A DNA stretch of 64,000 bases from an uncultured Clostridium sp. (GCF_900547735.1 NZ_URHZ01000009.1:1-64000), one strand, 5' to 3'. Shown: positions 1 through 8,715, numbered from the stretch's first letter. The notes: generated by a model from the letters alone, not told the origin. Program-made: numbers and translations.

Positions 1-198
1 TTTCTGCCCGGATTCCCCACCCGCGACAACCTGCAAACCGGGACTGAAGACTCATCCCTCCCTCTCACCATCCCGAACCCCAACCGTCCCGGCGGTGTTC
101 TCATTCCTCAATTAAATCCTCATTTCATGCGGTTTTCAGGGCCACGCTTTGAGAAGTTACGCCAACTTATGAGGCGTCATTTTAGTTTTGGGCGATAA
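1..198 (+). CDS. possible 3' end of a gene cut by the left edge
   Basis: Frame 1 is open from the first base to TAA at 196-198 (65 codons), with no start inside the window that has a ribosome site. The translation is basic near its end and matches no family I recognise. Frame 2 is also open for about 100 bases, so the reading is weak. The hairpin with a T run at 251-290 on the plus strand could terminate such a gene. It may equally be non-coding. Confidence 0.2.
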   Translation, partial: FLPGFPTRDNLQTGTEDSSLPLTIPNPNRPGGVLIPQLNPHFMRFSGPRFEKLRQLMRRHFSFGR

Positions 199-250
199 AA
201 AGATTAACCGTAATTGAACGGATTGGGCATTCCGTTTAAAAAGACGTTAT

Positions 251-286
251 CAGGACACCAGATATCAAAAGTTATCCGGTGTCCTG
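251..286. terminator. bidirectional hairpin terminator at the end of the glycerate kinase operon
   Basis: A perfect 9-bp stem (CAGGACACC at 251-259, GGTGTCCTG at 278-286) encloses an 18-nt loop. On the plus strand it is followed by AATTTTTATT. On the minus strand a CTTTTT run follows a few bases later. It sits just downstream of the glycerate kinase stop at 336, so it probably ends the minus-strand operon, and perhaps also a plus-strand gene from the left. Confidence 0.5.
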
Positions 287-335
287 AATTTTTATTGAGT
301 GGCAATGTAAAGTTCGCGAAGCGTGCTTTTCGTTG

Positions 336-1481
336 TTATTTATCTTTTAAAGAAATCCCAACTTTCAAAAGCCGGAACATTCTCTTTGCAGCATCGGCAT
401 AAAGCTCCTCCGCCCGTTTCATAGCCTCATCCACATCCATTGCTCCGTTGACGGTCGGAATTATGCTCAAAATTCCATGTTCATAAATATTTTCCGCCCC
501 CTCCCCCATACCTCCGACAACCGCAACCGCCGGAATCCCCAGCCGTTTGCAGTGTTCGCCAACTCCGCTTGGGACTTTTCCGAATGATGACTGCCAGTCC
601 ATCCTCCCCTCGCCCGTTATTACGAGATCCACTCCTTTCAGTTTCCGGTCAAAATCAATCAGATCCAGCACCGCCTCGATTCCCGGTTTCATTTCCGCAT
701 CCAGGAATACGGCCAGGGCCGCTCCAAGGCCTCCGGCCGCACCGGCCCCCTCTGCAGCGGCAATGTTATAGCCGCACAGTTCCGTCAGAATTTCTCCATA
801 CCGCTCCATACCGGTCTCAAGGAATTCAATATCCTCTTCGTTTCCGCCCTTTTGACGTCCAAACGTGCGGGCCGCGCCGTCTTTTCCGGTCAGGGGATTT
901 TTCACGTCGCACATCACGGTAAACCTCGCCCCACGGATGAGGGGACAGATATTCTCGCGATCAATGCGTTTCACCCGGCTCAAATCCCGGCCCGTTCCTT
1001 CCAGCTCGTTTCCTTCCTCATCCAGAAACCGGACTCCCAGCGCACGCAGGGCTCCCATGCCTCCATCATTCGTGGCGCTGCCGCCGATTGCCACCGTAAT
1101 CTGTCTGCATCCCCGTTCCAGCGTATCGAGTATCAGTTGTCCCGTCCCATACGTGCCGGTCAGCAGTGGATTTCTCTCCTCCGGCTTCAGGAGAGGCAGG
1201 CCGGACGCCTCCGCCATCTCGATAAACGCACGCCCACCGTCAAGCACGGCATAGGATGCCGAGACATTTCTGCCAAGCGGATCCCGCACTTCCTTCCGTA
1301 CAAGAATTCCTCCCGCCGCCTGAAGTACGGCCTCCAGTGTCCCCTCTCCTCCATCCGCTGCCGGAAGGCTGATGCATTCACAGTCCGGGAAACAGAGCCT
1401 GGCCTCCCGTTCCAGAATGGCTGCCGACTGTGACGAAGATAACGAACCCTTAAAGGAGTCCGACGCAAACAGAAATTTCAC
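336..1481 (-). CDS. glycerate 2-kinase (GlxK/GarK family)
   Basis: This 381-residue protein is full length for the class of glycerate kinases that phosphorylate D-glycerate with ATP to 2-phosphoglycerate, in the cytosol. It opens with the typical FASDSFKGSLSS segment and has the conserved PAADGGEGT near residue 40, IGGSATNDGG near 132, and a C-terminal VITGEGRMDWQS segment. The start is GTG at 1481 with GAAGGAG nine bases upstream. It is the last gene of the sigma-54 operon, after a D-2-hydroxyacid dehydrogenase. Together they would turn a hydroxypyruvate or tartronate-semialdehyde type product into a glycolytic intermediate; that pairing is inference. Confidence 0.93.
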   Translation of the reverse strand: MKFLFASDSFKGSLSSSQSAAILEREARLCFPDCECISLPAADGGEGTLEAVLQAAGGILVRKEVRDPLGRNVSASYAVLDGGRAFIEMAEASGLPLLKPEERNPLLTGTYGTGQLILDTLERGCRQITVAIGGSATNDGGMGALRALGVRFLDEEGNELEGTGRDLSRVKRIDRENICPLIRGARFTVMCDVKNPLTGKDGAARTFGRQKGGNEEDIEFLETGMERYGEILTELCGYNIAAAEGAGAAGGLGAALAVFLDAEMKPGIEAVLDLIDFDRKLKGVDLVITGEGRMDWQSSFGKVPSGVGEHCKRLGIPAVAVVGGMGEGAENIYEHGILSIIPTVNGAMDVDEAMKRAEELYADAAKRMFRLLKVGISLKDK

Positions 1482-1531
1482 TATGGCATTCTCCTTCCCG
1501 ATCAGTCATCGTATCTCTGAAGCGTTTCTCC

Positions 1532-2488
1532 TCAGCCATTAACCACATTGACGGGTGCGCCTTCTATAAACTGCTTCAGATTCTCGACTGCAATATCCAT
1601 CAGCCTTTTCCGGCTTTCCTTCGTTCCCCAGCTCATATGCGGCGTAATGAGGCAGTTTTTCGCCCCTAAAAGGGGATTGTCCTTTCTGATCGGCTCCGTG
1701 GAAACCACATCCAGCCCGGCCGCATATACCTTACCGCTGTTCAGCGCATCGGCCAGATCCTGTTCGGCTATCAGTCCTCCCCTGGAGTTGTTGATGATAA
1801 TCACTCCGTCTTTCATTTTTCCGATTGTCTCACGGTTAATCATTTCTTTTGTGGAAGGAAAAAGAGGACAATGGAGGGCGATGACATCCGATTCCGCATA
1901 CAGCTTGTCTAAATCCACATACTCCGCCAGCCGCTTTCCGCTTTCATTCGGATATGCATCATAAGCCGTCACACGCATATGAAGCGCCGCGGCAATGCGG
2001 CCCGTGGCCTGCCCGATACGGCCGAAGCCGACGATTCCAATGGTCTTTCCCGCCAGTTCGATCAGCGGATAATCCCAATAACACCAGTCTCTGCAGTTCT
2101 CCCACTTTCCCTTGTGGACCGATCTGTCATGATAACCGATATGGTGGCAGATTTCCAAAAGCATGGCGATGGCAAACTGCCCTACCGTATCCGTACCGTA
2201 AGTTGGAATATTCGTGACAATGATTCCCCTTTTCTTCGCAGCCTCCGTATCCACCACGTTGTATCCTGTTGCCAGGACGCCAATGTACCGGATTCCCGGA
2301 CAGGCATCCATAATTTCTTCCGTAACGGCCGCTTTGTTGGTGAGGATTACATCCGCATTCCCAATCCGTTCCGCCGTCAGTTCCGCCGGAGTGCGGTCAT
2401 ATACGGTAACTTCACCGAGCTCTTCAAAACCGGACCAGCTCAAATCTCCGGGATTTTCCGTATATCCGTCCAATACCACGATTTTCAT
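1532..2488 (-). CDS. D-2-hydroxyacid dehydrogenase (glycerate / hydroxypyruvate reductase type)
   Basis: This 318-residue NAD(P)-dependent dehydrogenase has the family layout: split catalytic domain, a Rossmann fold with GIVGFGRIGQ near residue 152, NNSRGGL carrying the catalytic Arg, and a late PHMSWG segment carrying the catalytic His. The family reduces 2-oxoacids to D-2-hydroxyacids. Its place directly before glycerate kinase points to hydroxypyruvate or glyoxylate as substrate, making D-glycerate; sequence alone cannot fix this. The gap to the upstream lyase gene is about 185 bases and is filled by a minisatellite. ATG at 2488 has AAGGAG upstream at slightly long spacing. Confidence 0.9.
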   Translation of the reverse strand: MKIVVLDGYTENPGDLSWSGFEELGEVTVYDRTPAELTAERIGNADVILTNKAAVTEEIMDACPGIRYIGVLATGYNVVDTEAAKKRGIIVTNIPTYGTDTVGQFAIAMLLEICHHIGYHDRSVHKGKWENCRDWCYWDYPLIELAGKTIGIVGFGRIGQATGRIAAALHMRVTAYDAYPNESGKRLAEYVDLDKLYAESDVIALHCPLFPSTKEMINRETIGKMKDGVIIINNSRGGLIAEQDLADALNSGKVYAAGLDVVSTEPIRKDNPLLGAKNCLITPHMSWGTKESRKRLMDIAVENLKQFIEGAPVNVVNG

Positions 2489-2538
2489 ATAAACGGATCT
2501 CTCCTTTCCGTAAAATATTCTTTTGTATCATTTATCAG

Positions 2539-2657
2539 TTTATTATGTTTATCAGTTTCTTATATTCTTCAGTTTCTCATATTCATCAGTTTCTTATATT
2601 CTTCAGTTTCTTATATTCTTCAGTTTCTTATATTCATCGGTATCCTGTCTTCTTTCG
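2539..2657. repeat. 17-bp minisatellite, about seven units
   Basis: Seven head-to-tail copies of a 17-bp unit close to TTTCTTATATTCTTCAG fill most of the spacer between the lyase and dehydrogenase genes. The outer units are the most diverged. The array lies within the operon transcript. The only open frames through it are low-complexity and have no ribosome site, so it is taken as non-coding. Confidence 0.85.
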
Positions 2658-2673
2658 TCCCCTGTATTCCCTG

Positions 2674-3561
2674 TCATCGGAATTCATATGTTTTAAAATT
2701 TGCTTCCCTCTTCTGGAGTTCCGGCAGGCCTACGATACCGGTAAACTCATTAAACGTTGTCATCTGCTCCACGCAGCCCGCGGATGTTCCTTCCTGTTTA
2801 AGCTGCTCCAGCATCCGCTTCATGGCCTTGGCTGCGACAAAAGCCGTTCCGACCGGGAAGATTACAATATTAAATCCCATCTCCTCCAACTGTTTTGCAG
2901 TCCGTGGCGGCGTCTTTCCATTTTCCGTCTGGTTAGTAAATTTATAGACGTTGGGAATCGAACCGACCGCCCTCAGTTCGTCGTCACTGCGCAGCGCATC
3001 GGCGTAGACAATATCAGCGCCTGCATCGCGGTACGCGGTAAGACGGCGGATTGCTTCGTCAATTCCATGGGTCGCCCTGGCATCCGTTCTGGCGATAATC
3101 ATCATTTCGTCTCTCGCCTCCACGGCCGCCCTGATTTTCTCCACATGCTCTTCCATGGAGATGACCGCTTTATTTTCCATGTGGCCGCAGCGCTTCGGAA
3201 AAACCTGATCCTCCAGATGAACCGCCGCCATTCCCGCTCTCTCAAACTCTTTCACCGTACGGTAAACATTCAGGGGATTGCCGTATCCCGTGTCAATGTC
3301 GCCGATTAATGGAATATTCAGGAATGCGTTCATGTTTGCGCATACATTTGCCATCTCATTCATCGTCATAAGGCCGTAGTCCGGCTCTCCCAGTATGGAT
3401 GCGGCCGCCCCGTATCCCGTCATAAATGCGGCCTCGAACCCGCACTGCTCAATCAGCCTGGCCGAAAGGCAGTCATAAGCTCCCGGGGCAACGATAATTT
3501 TCGGATCTTTTAAACGCTCCCTCAAAACGCGGGCGCCGCTGTTTTTACTGTTTGCATACAT
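2674..3561 (-). CDS. isocitrate lyase / PEP mutase superfamily C-C lyase (dimethylmalate or methylisocitrate lyase-like)
   Basis: This is a 295-residue TIM-barrel enzyme. GDIDTGYGN (residues 87-95) supplies the Mg-binding Asp pair, LEDQ (116-119) follows, and PKRCGH (122-127) is the mobile catalytic loop with the nucleophilic Cys, all typical of lyases that split 2-methylisocitrate, 2,3-dimethylmalate or oxaloacetate-like acids. Length fits PrpB/Dml enzymes. It starts 2 bases after the stop of the LeuD-like subunit, so the hydratase product is probably its substrate. Products would be pyruvate or another 2-oxoacid plus a carboxylate. The exact substrate is not visible. Confidence 0.88.
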   Translation of the reverse strand: MYANSKNSGARVLRERLKDPKIIVAPGAYDCLSARLIEQCGFEAAFMTGYGAAASILGEPDYGLMTMNEMANVCANMNAFLNIPLIGDIDTGYGNPLNVYRTVKEFERAGMAAVHLEDQVFPKRCGHMENKAVISMEEHVEKIRAAVEARDEMMIIARTDARATHGIDEAIRRLTAYRDAGADIVYADALRSDDELRAVGSIPNVYKFTNQTENGKTPPRTAKQLEEMGFNIVIFPVGTAFVAAKAMKRMLEQLKQEGTSAGCVEQMTTFNEFTGIVGLPELQKREANFKTYEFR

Positions 3562-3563
3562 AT

Positions 3564-4118
3564 CTATTTATCCTCCTGTATTTTAATATTCCCGGCAGTT
3601 TTACCGTTCTCCGGCATTGTTCCATGCCCGTTTATCTGAAGATTGGTATAGCCTATCAGCCCGCCTGCCATCATAATCTTCCGCATAAATTCCGGAAATG
3701 CCTGGCCCTGATAAACCGTCCCCTTTGTCTTATCCGTTATCACTCCGCTGTCAAAGTCTACCGTCACCTCGTCCCCGGCCTCAATCTCTTTTGCCGCTTC
3801 CGGGCACTCTATAATCGGCAAACCTATATTAATCGAATTACGGTAGAAAATGCGGGCAAAGGTCTCCGCGATAACACAGCTCACCCCTGCACATTTGATA
3901 GCCAGCGGCGCATGTTCGCGGGAGGAACCGCAGCCAAAATTTTTATTTGCCACGATAAGATCTCCTTCTTTTACCCGGTTCACAAATTCCCTGTCGATAT
4001 CCTCCATACAGTGCCGGGCCAGTTCCATTCCGTCCGTTGCATTTAAATATCTGGCCGGTATAATTACATCCGTGTCCACATTGTCTCCATATTTAAATAC
4101 GTGTCCATCTACTTTCAT
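3564..4118 (-). CDS. LeuD-like small subunit of an Fe-S hydro-lyase
   Basis: This 184-residue swivel-domain subunit pairs with the LeuC-like protein encoded just upstream. It contains DVDTDVIIPARYL (about residues 13-25) and FGCGSSREHAP (about 56-66), the catalytic Ser/Arg segment of 3-isopropylmalate and 2,3-dimethylmalate dehydratases. The start is placed at ATG 4118, which has GGGAGG five bases upstream. A longer frame reaches 4313 but runs inside the large-subunit gene and its extra part is unrelated to the family. In the operon it would hydrate or dehydrate an alkyl-malate type acid. No leucine-biosynthesis genes are nearby, so a catabolic role is more likely than leucine synthesis. Confidence 0.92.
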   Translation of the reverse strand: MKVDGHVFKYGDNVDTDVIIPARYLNATDGMELARHCMEDIDREFVNRVKEGDLIVANKNFGCGSSREHAPLAIKCAGVSCVIAETFARIFYRNSINIGLPIIECPEAAKEIEAGDEVTVDFDSGVITDKTKGTVYQGQAFPEFMRKIMMAGGLIGYTNLQINGHGTMPENGKTAGNIKIQEDK

Positions 4119-4132
4119 CGCATCCTCCCGCA

Positions 4133-5401
4133 TTATAATCCCAGGTCGCCGGGTCCGCTGATTCTGCCGGTAACCGCACTGGCCGCCGCCACAGCCGGGC
4201 TTGCCAGATAAATTTCTGAACTTACATGCCCCATACGGCCTACAAAATTCCGGTTTGTGCTCGAAACACACCGTTCTCCCTCTGCCAGAATTCCCATATA
4301 GCCGCCGGTACACGGTCCGCAGGTCGGCGTGCTGACAACGGCTCCCGCCCCGATGAAAATCTCCAGAAGCCCCTCTTTCATTGCCTGCAGATAGACGGCC
4401 TGTGTGGCCGGAATTACGATGCAGCGGACCCCCCTGGCCACTTTCCTGTTCTTAAGCACTTTTGCGGCTGCCCTCATATCTTCCATTCTTCCATTGGTAC
4501 AGGATCCAATTACCACCTGATCAATCGGAATATCTCCTGCCTCATCAATCGTCTTTGTATTCTCCGGCAAAAATGGGAAGGCAACCGTAGGTTTCAGCTC
4601 CGAAAGGTCGATTGTATAAACCGCCTCATATACGGCGTCTTCGTCCGCCCGGTATTTTTTGAAATCCCCTGCCGAATGCTCTCTCATATACTCCACGGCT
4701 GCACCGTCCACCGGAAAAATCCCGTTTTTCGCTCCCGCTTCAATCGCCATATTGCAGATGGTAAAACGGTCGTCCATTGAGAGATATCCGACACCGTCCC
4801 CCGTGTATTCCATGGACTGGTAAAGGGCTCCGTCCACGCCGAGCATACCGATAATATGTAAAATTATATCCTTCCCGCTGATCCATTTGGACGGTTTCCC
4901 CGTCAGGACAATCTTTATTGCCGAAGGCACCTTAAACCATGCTTTTCCCGTCACCATGCCGACTGCCAGATCGGTGCTTCCGACGCCCGTGGAGAATGCC
5001 CCCAGCGCTCCATAGGTGCAGGTGTGGGAGTCGGCTCCTATCACAACATCTCCGGCCTTTACCAGCCCTTTTTCCGGCAGCAGCGCATGCTCGATTCCCA
5101 TCTCACCCACATCAAAATAATTTGTTATTTCATTCCTTCCGGCAAACTCGCGGCAGTACCTGCAATTCTGGGCCGACTTGATATCCTTATTGGGGACAAA
5201 ATGGTCCATGACCAGCGCGATTTTCTCTTTATGAAATACCGATGGACTGCCTATCTTCTCCATCTCCGCAATTGCAATCGGCGTCGTAACGTCATTGCCA
5301 AGCAGTAAATCCAGATTTGCCTCAATCAACTGGCCTGCCGTTACTTCGCTGAGACCGGCGTGGGCTGCCAGGATTTTCTGGGTCATTGTCATTCCCGTCA
5401 T
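4133..5401 (-). CDS. LeuC-like large subunit of an Fe-S hydro-lyase
   Basis: This is a 422-residue aconitase-superfamily large subunit. The three cluster-binding cysteines lie in VIGSCTNGRMED and TPTCGPCTGG. GADSHTCTYGALGAFSTGVG is also intact. Length matches the short LeuC / DmdA type of anaerobes and archaea. The start is taken as ATG 5401 (MTGMTMTQK), eight bases after GGAGG; upstream in-frame codons at 5407 and 5416 lie on or too near the ribosome site. With the small subunit it forms a [4Fe-4S] dehydratase/hydratase. Candidates include 2,3-dimethylmalate, 3-isopropylmalate-like or citramalate-like substrates. Confidence 0.92.
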   Translation of the reverse strand: MTGMTMTQKILAAHAGLSEVTAGQLIEANLDLLLGNDVTTPIAIAEMEKIGSPSVFHKEKIALVMDHFVPNKDIKSAQNCRYCREFAGRNEITNYFDVGEMGIEHALLPEKGLVKAGDVVIGADSHTCTYGALGAFSTGVGSTDLAVGMVTGKAWFKVPSAIKIVLTGKPSKWISGKDIILHIIGMLGVDGALYQSMEYTGDGVGYLSMDDRFTICNMAIEAGAKNGIFPVDGAAVEYMREHSAGDFKKYRADEDAVYEAVYTIDLSELKPTVAFPFLPENTKTIDEAGDIPIDQVVIGSCTNGRMEDMRAAAKVLKNRKVARGVRCIVIPATQAVYLQAMKEGLLEIFIGAGAVVSTPTCGPCTGGYMGILAEGERCVSSTNRNFVGRMGHVSSEIYLASPAVAAASAVTGRISGPGDLGL

Positions 5402-5436
5402 TTGCATTTCCTCCAAGATAATGCTTTAAAGTTTTG

Positions 5437-6723
5437 TCAAGAAAATACTCCCGGCAGAAATGTAACCAGTCCCGGGAAAATCAGGCACAGAATTGCAGTA
5501 ATAAGTACTGGAATTGTCAGCGGAAGCGTATGCCGCACCACAACATCCATGCCCAGGCCCGCATTCTTACAAAGGATGAAAAGGCACGTCCCAAAAGGCG
5601 GCGTAATCTGCCCTATCATCAGAACCAGACACATAACAATTCCAAATACGGTAATGTTAATCCCTACCTGCTGCATCAAGGGCAGGAATATGGGCGTAAA
5701 TAACAGCACACACTCGGTTGTGGACATGAAACAGCCTATAAAGAGCAAAAACACAAGCAGTATCACCGTAACAAGAACTTTGTCCGTCGTCATGCTTATG
5801 ACACTCTGAGCCAGCAGGACCGGTATTCTCGTACGGGTCAGAACGTATCCGTAAAGAGAAACGCAGCCCAGAACCAGCATAATTGAGGCACAATCCAAAA
5901 CACTCTTCCTGAGTAAACCAATCCACTGTGACAGCTTCATATCACGGTATACAAACAGCGCCAGCACAGATGCATAAAGTACGGCGACCGCCGAAGCCTC
6001 CGTAGCCGTGAAAATTCCCGACCAGATTCCTCCAATTATAATTACTGGGGTCATCAGTGATAAAATAGAATGCCTGAATGACCTCCCTAACCGTTTGATG
6101 CTGAATGGTTCACCGCGGGGATAATTCCGTTTTACCGAATAAATATAAACCATAACCATCATTCCAAGCGCCATCAGAATTCCCGGCAGAATCCCTCCGA
6201 TAAACAGGCTGGATACGGAAACTCCGGCTATTACGCCATACATTACCATCGGCACACTCGGCGGAATGATCGGGCCGATCAGTGACGATGCGCCGGTGAC
6301 GGCAACCGAAAATTCCTTGTCAAACCCTGCGTCCGTCATTGCCTTAATTTCCATAGTGCCGAGACCGGCCGCATCTGCTGCGGCGGTTCCTGACATACCG
6401 GCAAAAATCACGCTGCACAGTATATTCACATGTCCCAGACCTCCGCGCAGACTGCCTACACAGCTCTGGCAAAAATCAAAGATTCTGTTTGTAATGTCGC
6501 TGCCATTCATAAGCTGCCCGGCAAGCAGGAACAGCGGGATCGCCAGTGATGTAAAGCTGTTCACTCCCGACACTGTCTGCTGAATCAAAATATGCAGCGG
6601 AACTCCCTCAAATCCCCACAAATACGCGGCCGATACAAATGCCGTGGCGGCCATTGAAAATGCTACCGGAACCCCGCACAACATAAGTACAACTAATACT
6701 CCGACAAATAGTACAATCAGCAT
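5437..6723 (-). CDS. dctM: TRAP transporter large membrane subunit (DctM)
   Basis: This 428-residue, very hydrophobic protein has roughly a dozen membrane segments and the DctM-type features FLLAGQLMNGSDIT, GGLGHVNILCSVIFAGMSG and IGPIIPPSVPMVMYG. It is the sodium-coupled translocation subunit of a tripartite ATP-independent periplasmic-type transporter. Its start overlaps the end of the DctQ gene by 7 bases, which indicates translational coupling. It is followed by the hydratase genes, so the imported acid is presumably their substrate. Confidence 0.95.
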   Translation of the reverse strand: MLIVLFVGVLVVLMLCGVPVAFSMAATAFVSAAYLWGFEGVPLHILIQQTVSGVNSFTSLAIPLFLLAGQLMNGSDITNRIFDFCQSCVGSLRGGLGHVNILCSVIFAGMSGTAAADAAGLGTMEIKAMTDAGFDKEFSVAVTGASSLIGPIIPPSVPMVMYGVIAGVSVSSLFIGGILPGILMALGMMVMVYIYSVKRNYPRGEPFSIKRLGRSFRHSILSLMTPVIIIGGIWSGIFTATEASAVAVLYASVLALFVYRDMKLSQWIGLLRKSVLDCASIMLVLGCVSLYGYVLTRTRIPVLLAQSVISMTTDKVLVTVILLVFLLFIGCFMSTTECVLLFTPIFLPLMQQVGINITVFGIVMCLVLMIGQITPPFGTCLFILCKNAGLGMDVVVRHTLPLTIPVLITAILCLIFPGLVTFLPGVFS

Positions 6724-7253
6724 TTACTCACCTCCGATGGGAATGGACTGCTGCATCCCGCCTGAAATCCTGTGATGTCACCTGTCCTGATGATTCTTAC
6801 TGCAATTACCGCATCCCGCAAAGAATAGGCAAACATATAGATACTTCCAAATATCAAAGGAATATACAGCCACTTCTGTCCCAGCCACGGCATGGACGTT
6901 GCCACATTATTTCCAACCAGTGCAATTTCCTCTCTACCGCCGAAAATAAATATCAGCAGCACTGCCATAACAATCACCGCATTAAATAAAAGCATTACGC
7001 CGCAGGTTCTCCCCTTCAGGCGATCCCGAAGAAAATATGCGCCCAGATGGCCTCCCGTCCTCATTGCCGTTCCCGCACCAAAGAAACAGCAGCCAACCAT
7101 CATATATCCTGCCAGCTCGTCCGTCCAGACAATTGTTACATTGTTCATAAAACGTGCAATTACCTGAAGCCAGCAGCAGATAATCAGTCCCGAAAGAAAA
7201 GCAAGGCCCAGTAAATCATAGAAACGATTAAAAATATGTATCCATTTTTTCAA
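6717..7253 (-). CDS. dctQ: TRAP transporter small membrane subunit (DctQ)
   Basis: This protein of about 178 residues has four membrane segments and the DctQ-type WTDELAGYMMVGCCFFGAG motif; it forms the permease with DctM. The start is set at TTG 7253 (then KKWIHIFNRF), seven bases after GGAGG. An ATG at 7286 in the same frame would add 11 residues but lies before that ribosome site. It lies between the binding-protein and DctM genes in the usual P-Q-M order. Confidence 0.9.
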   Translation of the reverse strand: MKKWIHIFNRFYDLLGLAFLSGLIICCWLQVIARFMNNVTIVWTDELAGYMMVGCCFFGAGTAMRTGGHLGAYFLRDRLKGRTCGVMLLFNAVIVMAVLLIFIFGGREEIALVGNNVATSMPWLGQKWLYIPLIFGSIYMFAYSLRDAVIAVRIIRTGDITGFQAGCSSPFPSEVSKC

Positions 7254-7300
7254 TATAACTCCTCCTGCCTCCCCGTTAAATTCCATATGCCCTGTTTGAT

Positions 7301-8386
7301 TTATTTAATATCCTCCATCAACTGGTCGTATATTCCATCCGCCCAGTTTTTGGAAAGCTCCTCCAGACAGGATAAGGCCACTTCTTTAAAGCTGGAGGTA
7401 TCTACCTCGATAAATTCCATTCCGGCGGCTTCCATTTCCTTCTGGTTGGACTCCGTTAAGTCGATAGAATATCCATTTGCCCACACCGTTGCCTCGTCGA
7501 GGCATTCCCGGATCAGTTCCTGCGTATCTGCATCCAGTCCGTCAAACCACTTTTTGCTGTACACAACAGGAAGCAGATCCACGATATGATCCGTCATGAT
7601 TGTATATTTCTGCACTTCCTGAAGTCCTTTGTTATAATTGGAAATAATCGGATTCTCCTGTGCATCCACAACTCCCGTCTGAAGCGCACTGAATACCTCT
7701 GAAGAAGAAATCGTTGCAACATTCGCCCCCATCTTTGACCATACGGTAACCCACTCCGCCGTGCTGGGCAGTCTGAGTTTTAATCCTCTGACATCCTCCA
7801 CGGTTTTCACTATTTTATTTGAAGTCAGTTCCCTCATTCCGCGGATAAACAGAGTGTCGGCCGAAGTATAAAGATCCGCGGCTTCATAATTGGCCCGCAG
7901 TCCTTCTCCTATAGAACCCTTCCAGGACTTCATAACCTGCTCTTCATCGGAATAAACATATGGCACCGAAAAAGTATTGTATTCCGCAGCATACGTTGAG
8001 ATCGTCGGAGTTGCGGAAACATACATATGAACTGTCCCGGAACGTATCTGTTCTACGATTTCCAGCTCCGAACCTAATGTCCCGGAAAAAACAACTGCTT
8101 TTATCTGTCCTCCGCTGCGTTCCTCAACAAGCTCCCCAAATTTCAAAAGCAGGCTCTCATCGGGAGAATTCGTATTATTACAAGCCATATCAATCTGCAT
8201 TGAAGGATAAGCTTTAGCCGAACTCTCTGCACTGTTATCAAGATTTTCTGTTTTTTCTGTTTCTGCAGGCGGATTGCCCGTCTCAGCAGATGAAACCGGT
8301 GTTTTTGAACAGCCTGACAATACGCAGGCCATCATTGTTGCCGCCGCCATAATCATTGCACAAAAACGCTTCGTACTTTTTTTCAT
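7301..8386 (-). CDS. dctP: TRAP transporter solute-binding lipoprotein (DctP)
   Basis: This 361-residue extracytoplasmic binding protein has a lipoprotein signal peptide (MKKSTKRFC, hydrophobic stretch, lipobox LSGC with the lipid-carrying Cys at residue 26). The mature part has DctP features such as the SGTLGSELEIVEQIRSG segment and VEDVRGLKLRLPS with the Arg that usually binds the carboxylate. The start is ATG 8386 with GGAGG seven bases upstream. It is the first gene after the sigma-54 promoter, with a leader of about 65 bases. The ligand is probably a di- or tricarboxylate. Confidence 0.93.
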   Translation of the reverse strand: MKKSTKRFCAMIMAAATMMACVLSGCSKTPVSSAETGNPPAETEKTENLDNSAESSAKAYPSMQIDMACNNTNSPDESLLLKFGELVEERSGGQIKAVVFSGTLGSELEIVEQIRSGTVHMYVSATPTISTYAAEYNTFSVPYVYSDEEQVMKSWKGSIGEGLRANYEAADLYTSADTLFIRGMRELTSNKIVKTVEDVRGLKLRLPSTAEWVTVWSKMGANVATISSSEVFSALQTGVVDAQENPIISNYNKGLQEVQKYTIMTDHIVDLLPVVYSKKWFDGLDADTQELIRECLDEATVWANGYSIDLTESNQKEMEAAGMEFIEVDTSSFKEVALSCLEELSKNWADGIYDQLMEDIK

Positions 8387-8462
8387 TGTAATCCCTCCAT
8401 TTTTTATTGTCCCCATTTACAGTTGCATGTTCACCGAATTTCGATTCCCACTTATATAGTTA

Positions 8463-8478
8463 GCAACTTCCGTGCCAA
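8463..8478 (-). promoter_or_regulatory. sigma-54 (-24/-12) promoter for the dctP operon
   Basis: On the minus strand the sequence reads TTGGCACGGAAGTTGCT. GG at -24 and GC at -12 are separated by exactly 10 bases, and nearly every consensus position (TGGCACG-N4-TTGCT) is matched. It lies 77 bases upstream of the dctP start and just downstream of a sigma-54 activator gene, so the assignment is strong. Confidence 0.9.
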
Positions 8479-8586
8479 ATCAAGCACAGCGGACAAAATA
8501 TTTTCCGATGATTTTTCCTTGTAAAATCAGGCTTTTTTCCCGCCCTGTCCTCATTTCTATGGCTCCTCTTTTCATGACGATTATCA

Positions 8587-8630
8587 AAAATGTTTCAACT
8601 TCTATTTTCCACTGATTTTTGAAACATTTT
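8587..8630. promoter_or_regulatory. candidate upstream activator sequence for the PrpR-like regulator
   Basis: A perfect 12-bp inverted repeat (AAAATGTTTCAA at 8587-8598, TTGAAACATTTT at 8619-8630) with a 20-bp gap lies about 135-180 bp upstream of the predicted sigma-54 start site. That is the usual distance for enhancer-binding protein sites. It has no T run and lies after the terminator of the regulator gene, so it is unlikely to be a terminator. Confidence 0.65.
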
Positions 8631-8650
8631 CCCTCCTTGCGAAAACGTCA

Positions 8651-8706
8651 AAAGGCCAGATACGCCCGTGGAGTAAAATACTCCAACAGCCATACCCGAC
8701 CTTTTA
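8651..8706 (-). terminator. hairpin terminator of the sigma-54 activator gene
   Basis: A long imperfect stem runs from AAAAGGTC to GGCCTTTT on the minus strand, with a perfect inner hairpin GGAGT-ATTTT-ACTCC. It starts within 10 bases of the regulator stop codon and ends in CCTTTTGACGTTTT. It would insulate the sigma-54 promoter from read-through. Confidence 0.5.
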
Positions 8707-8715
8707 AGATCACAA

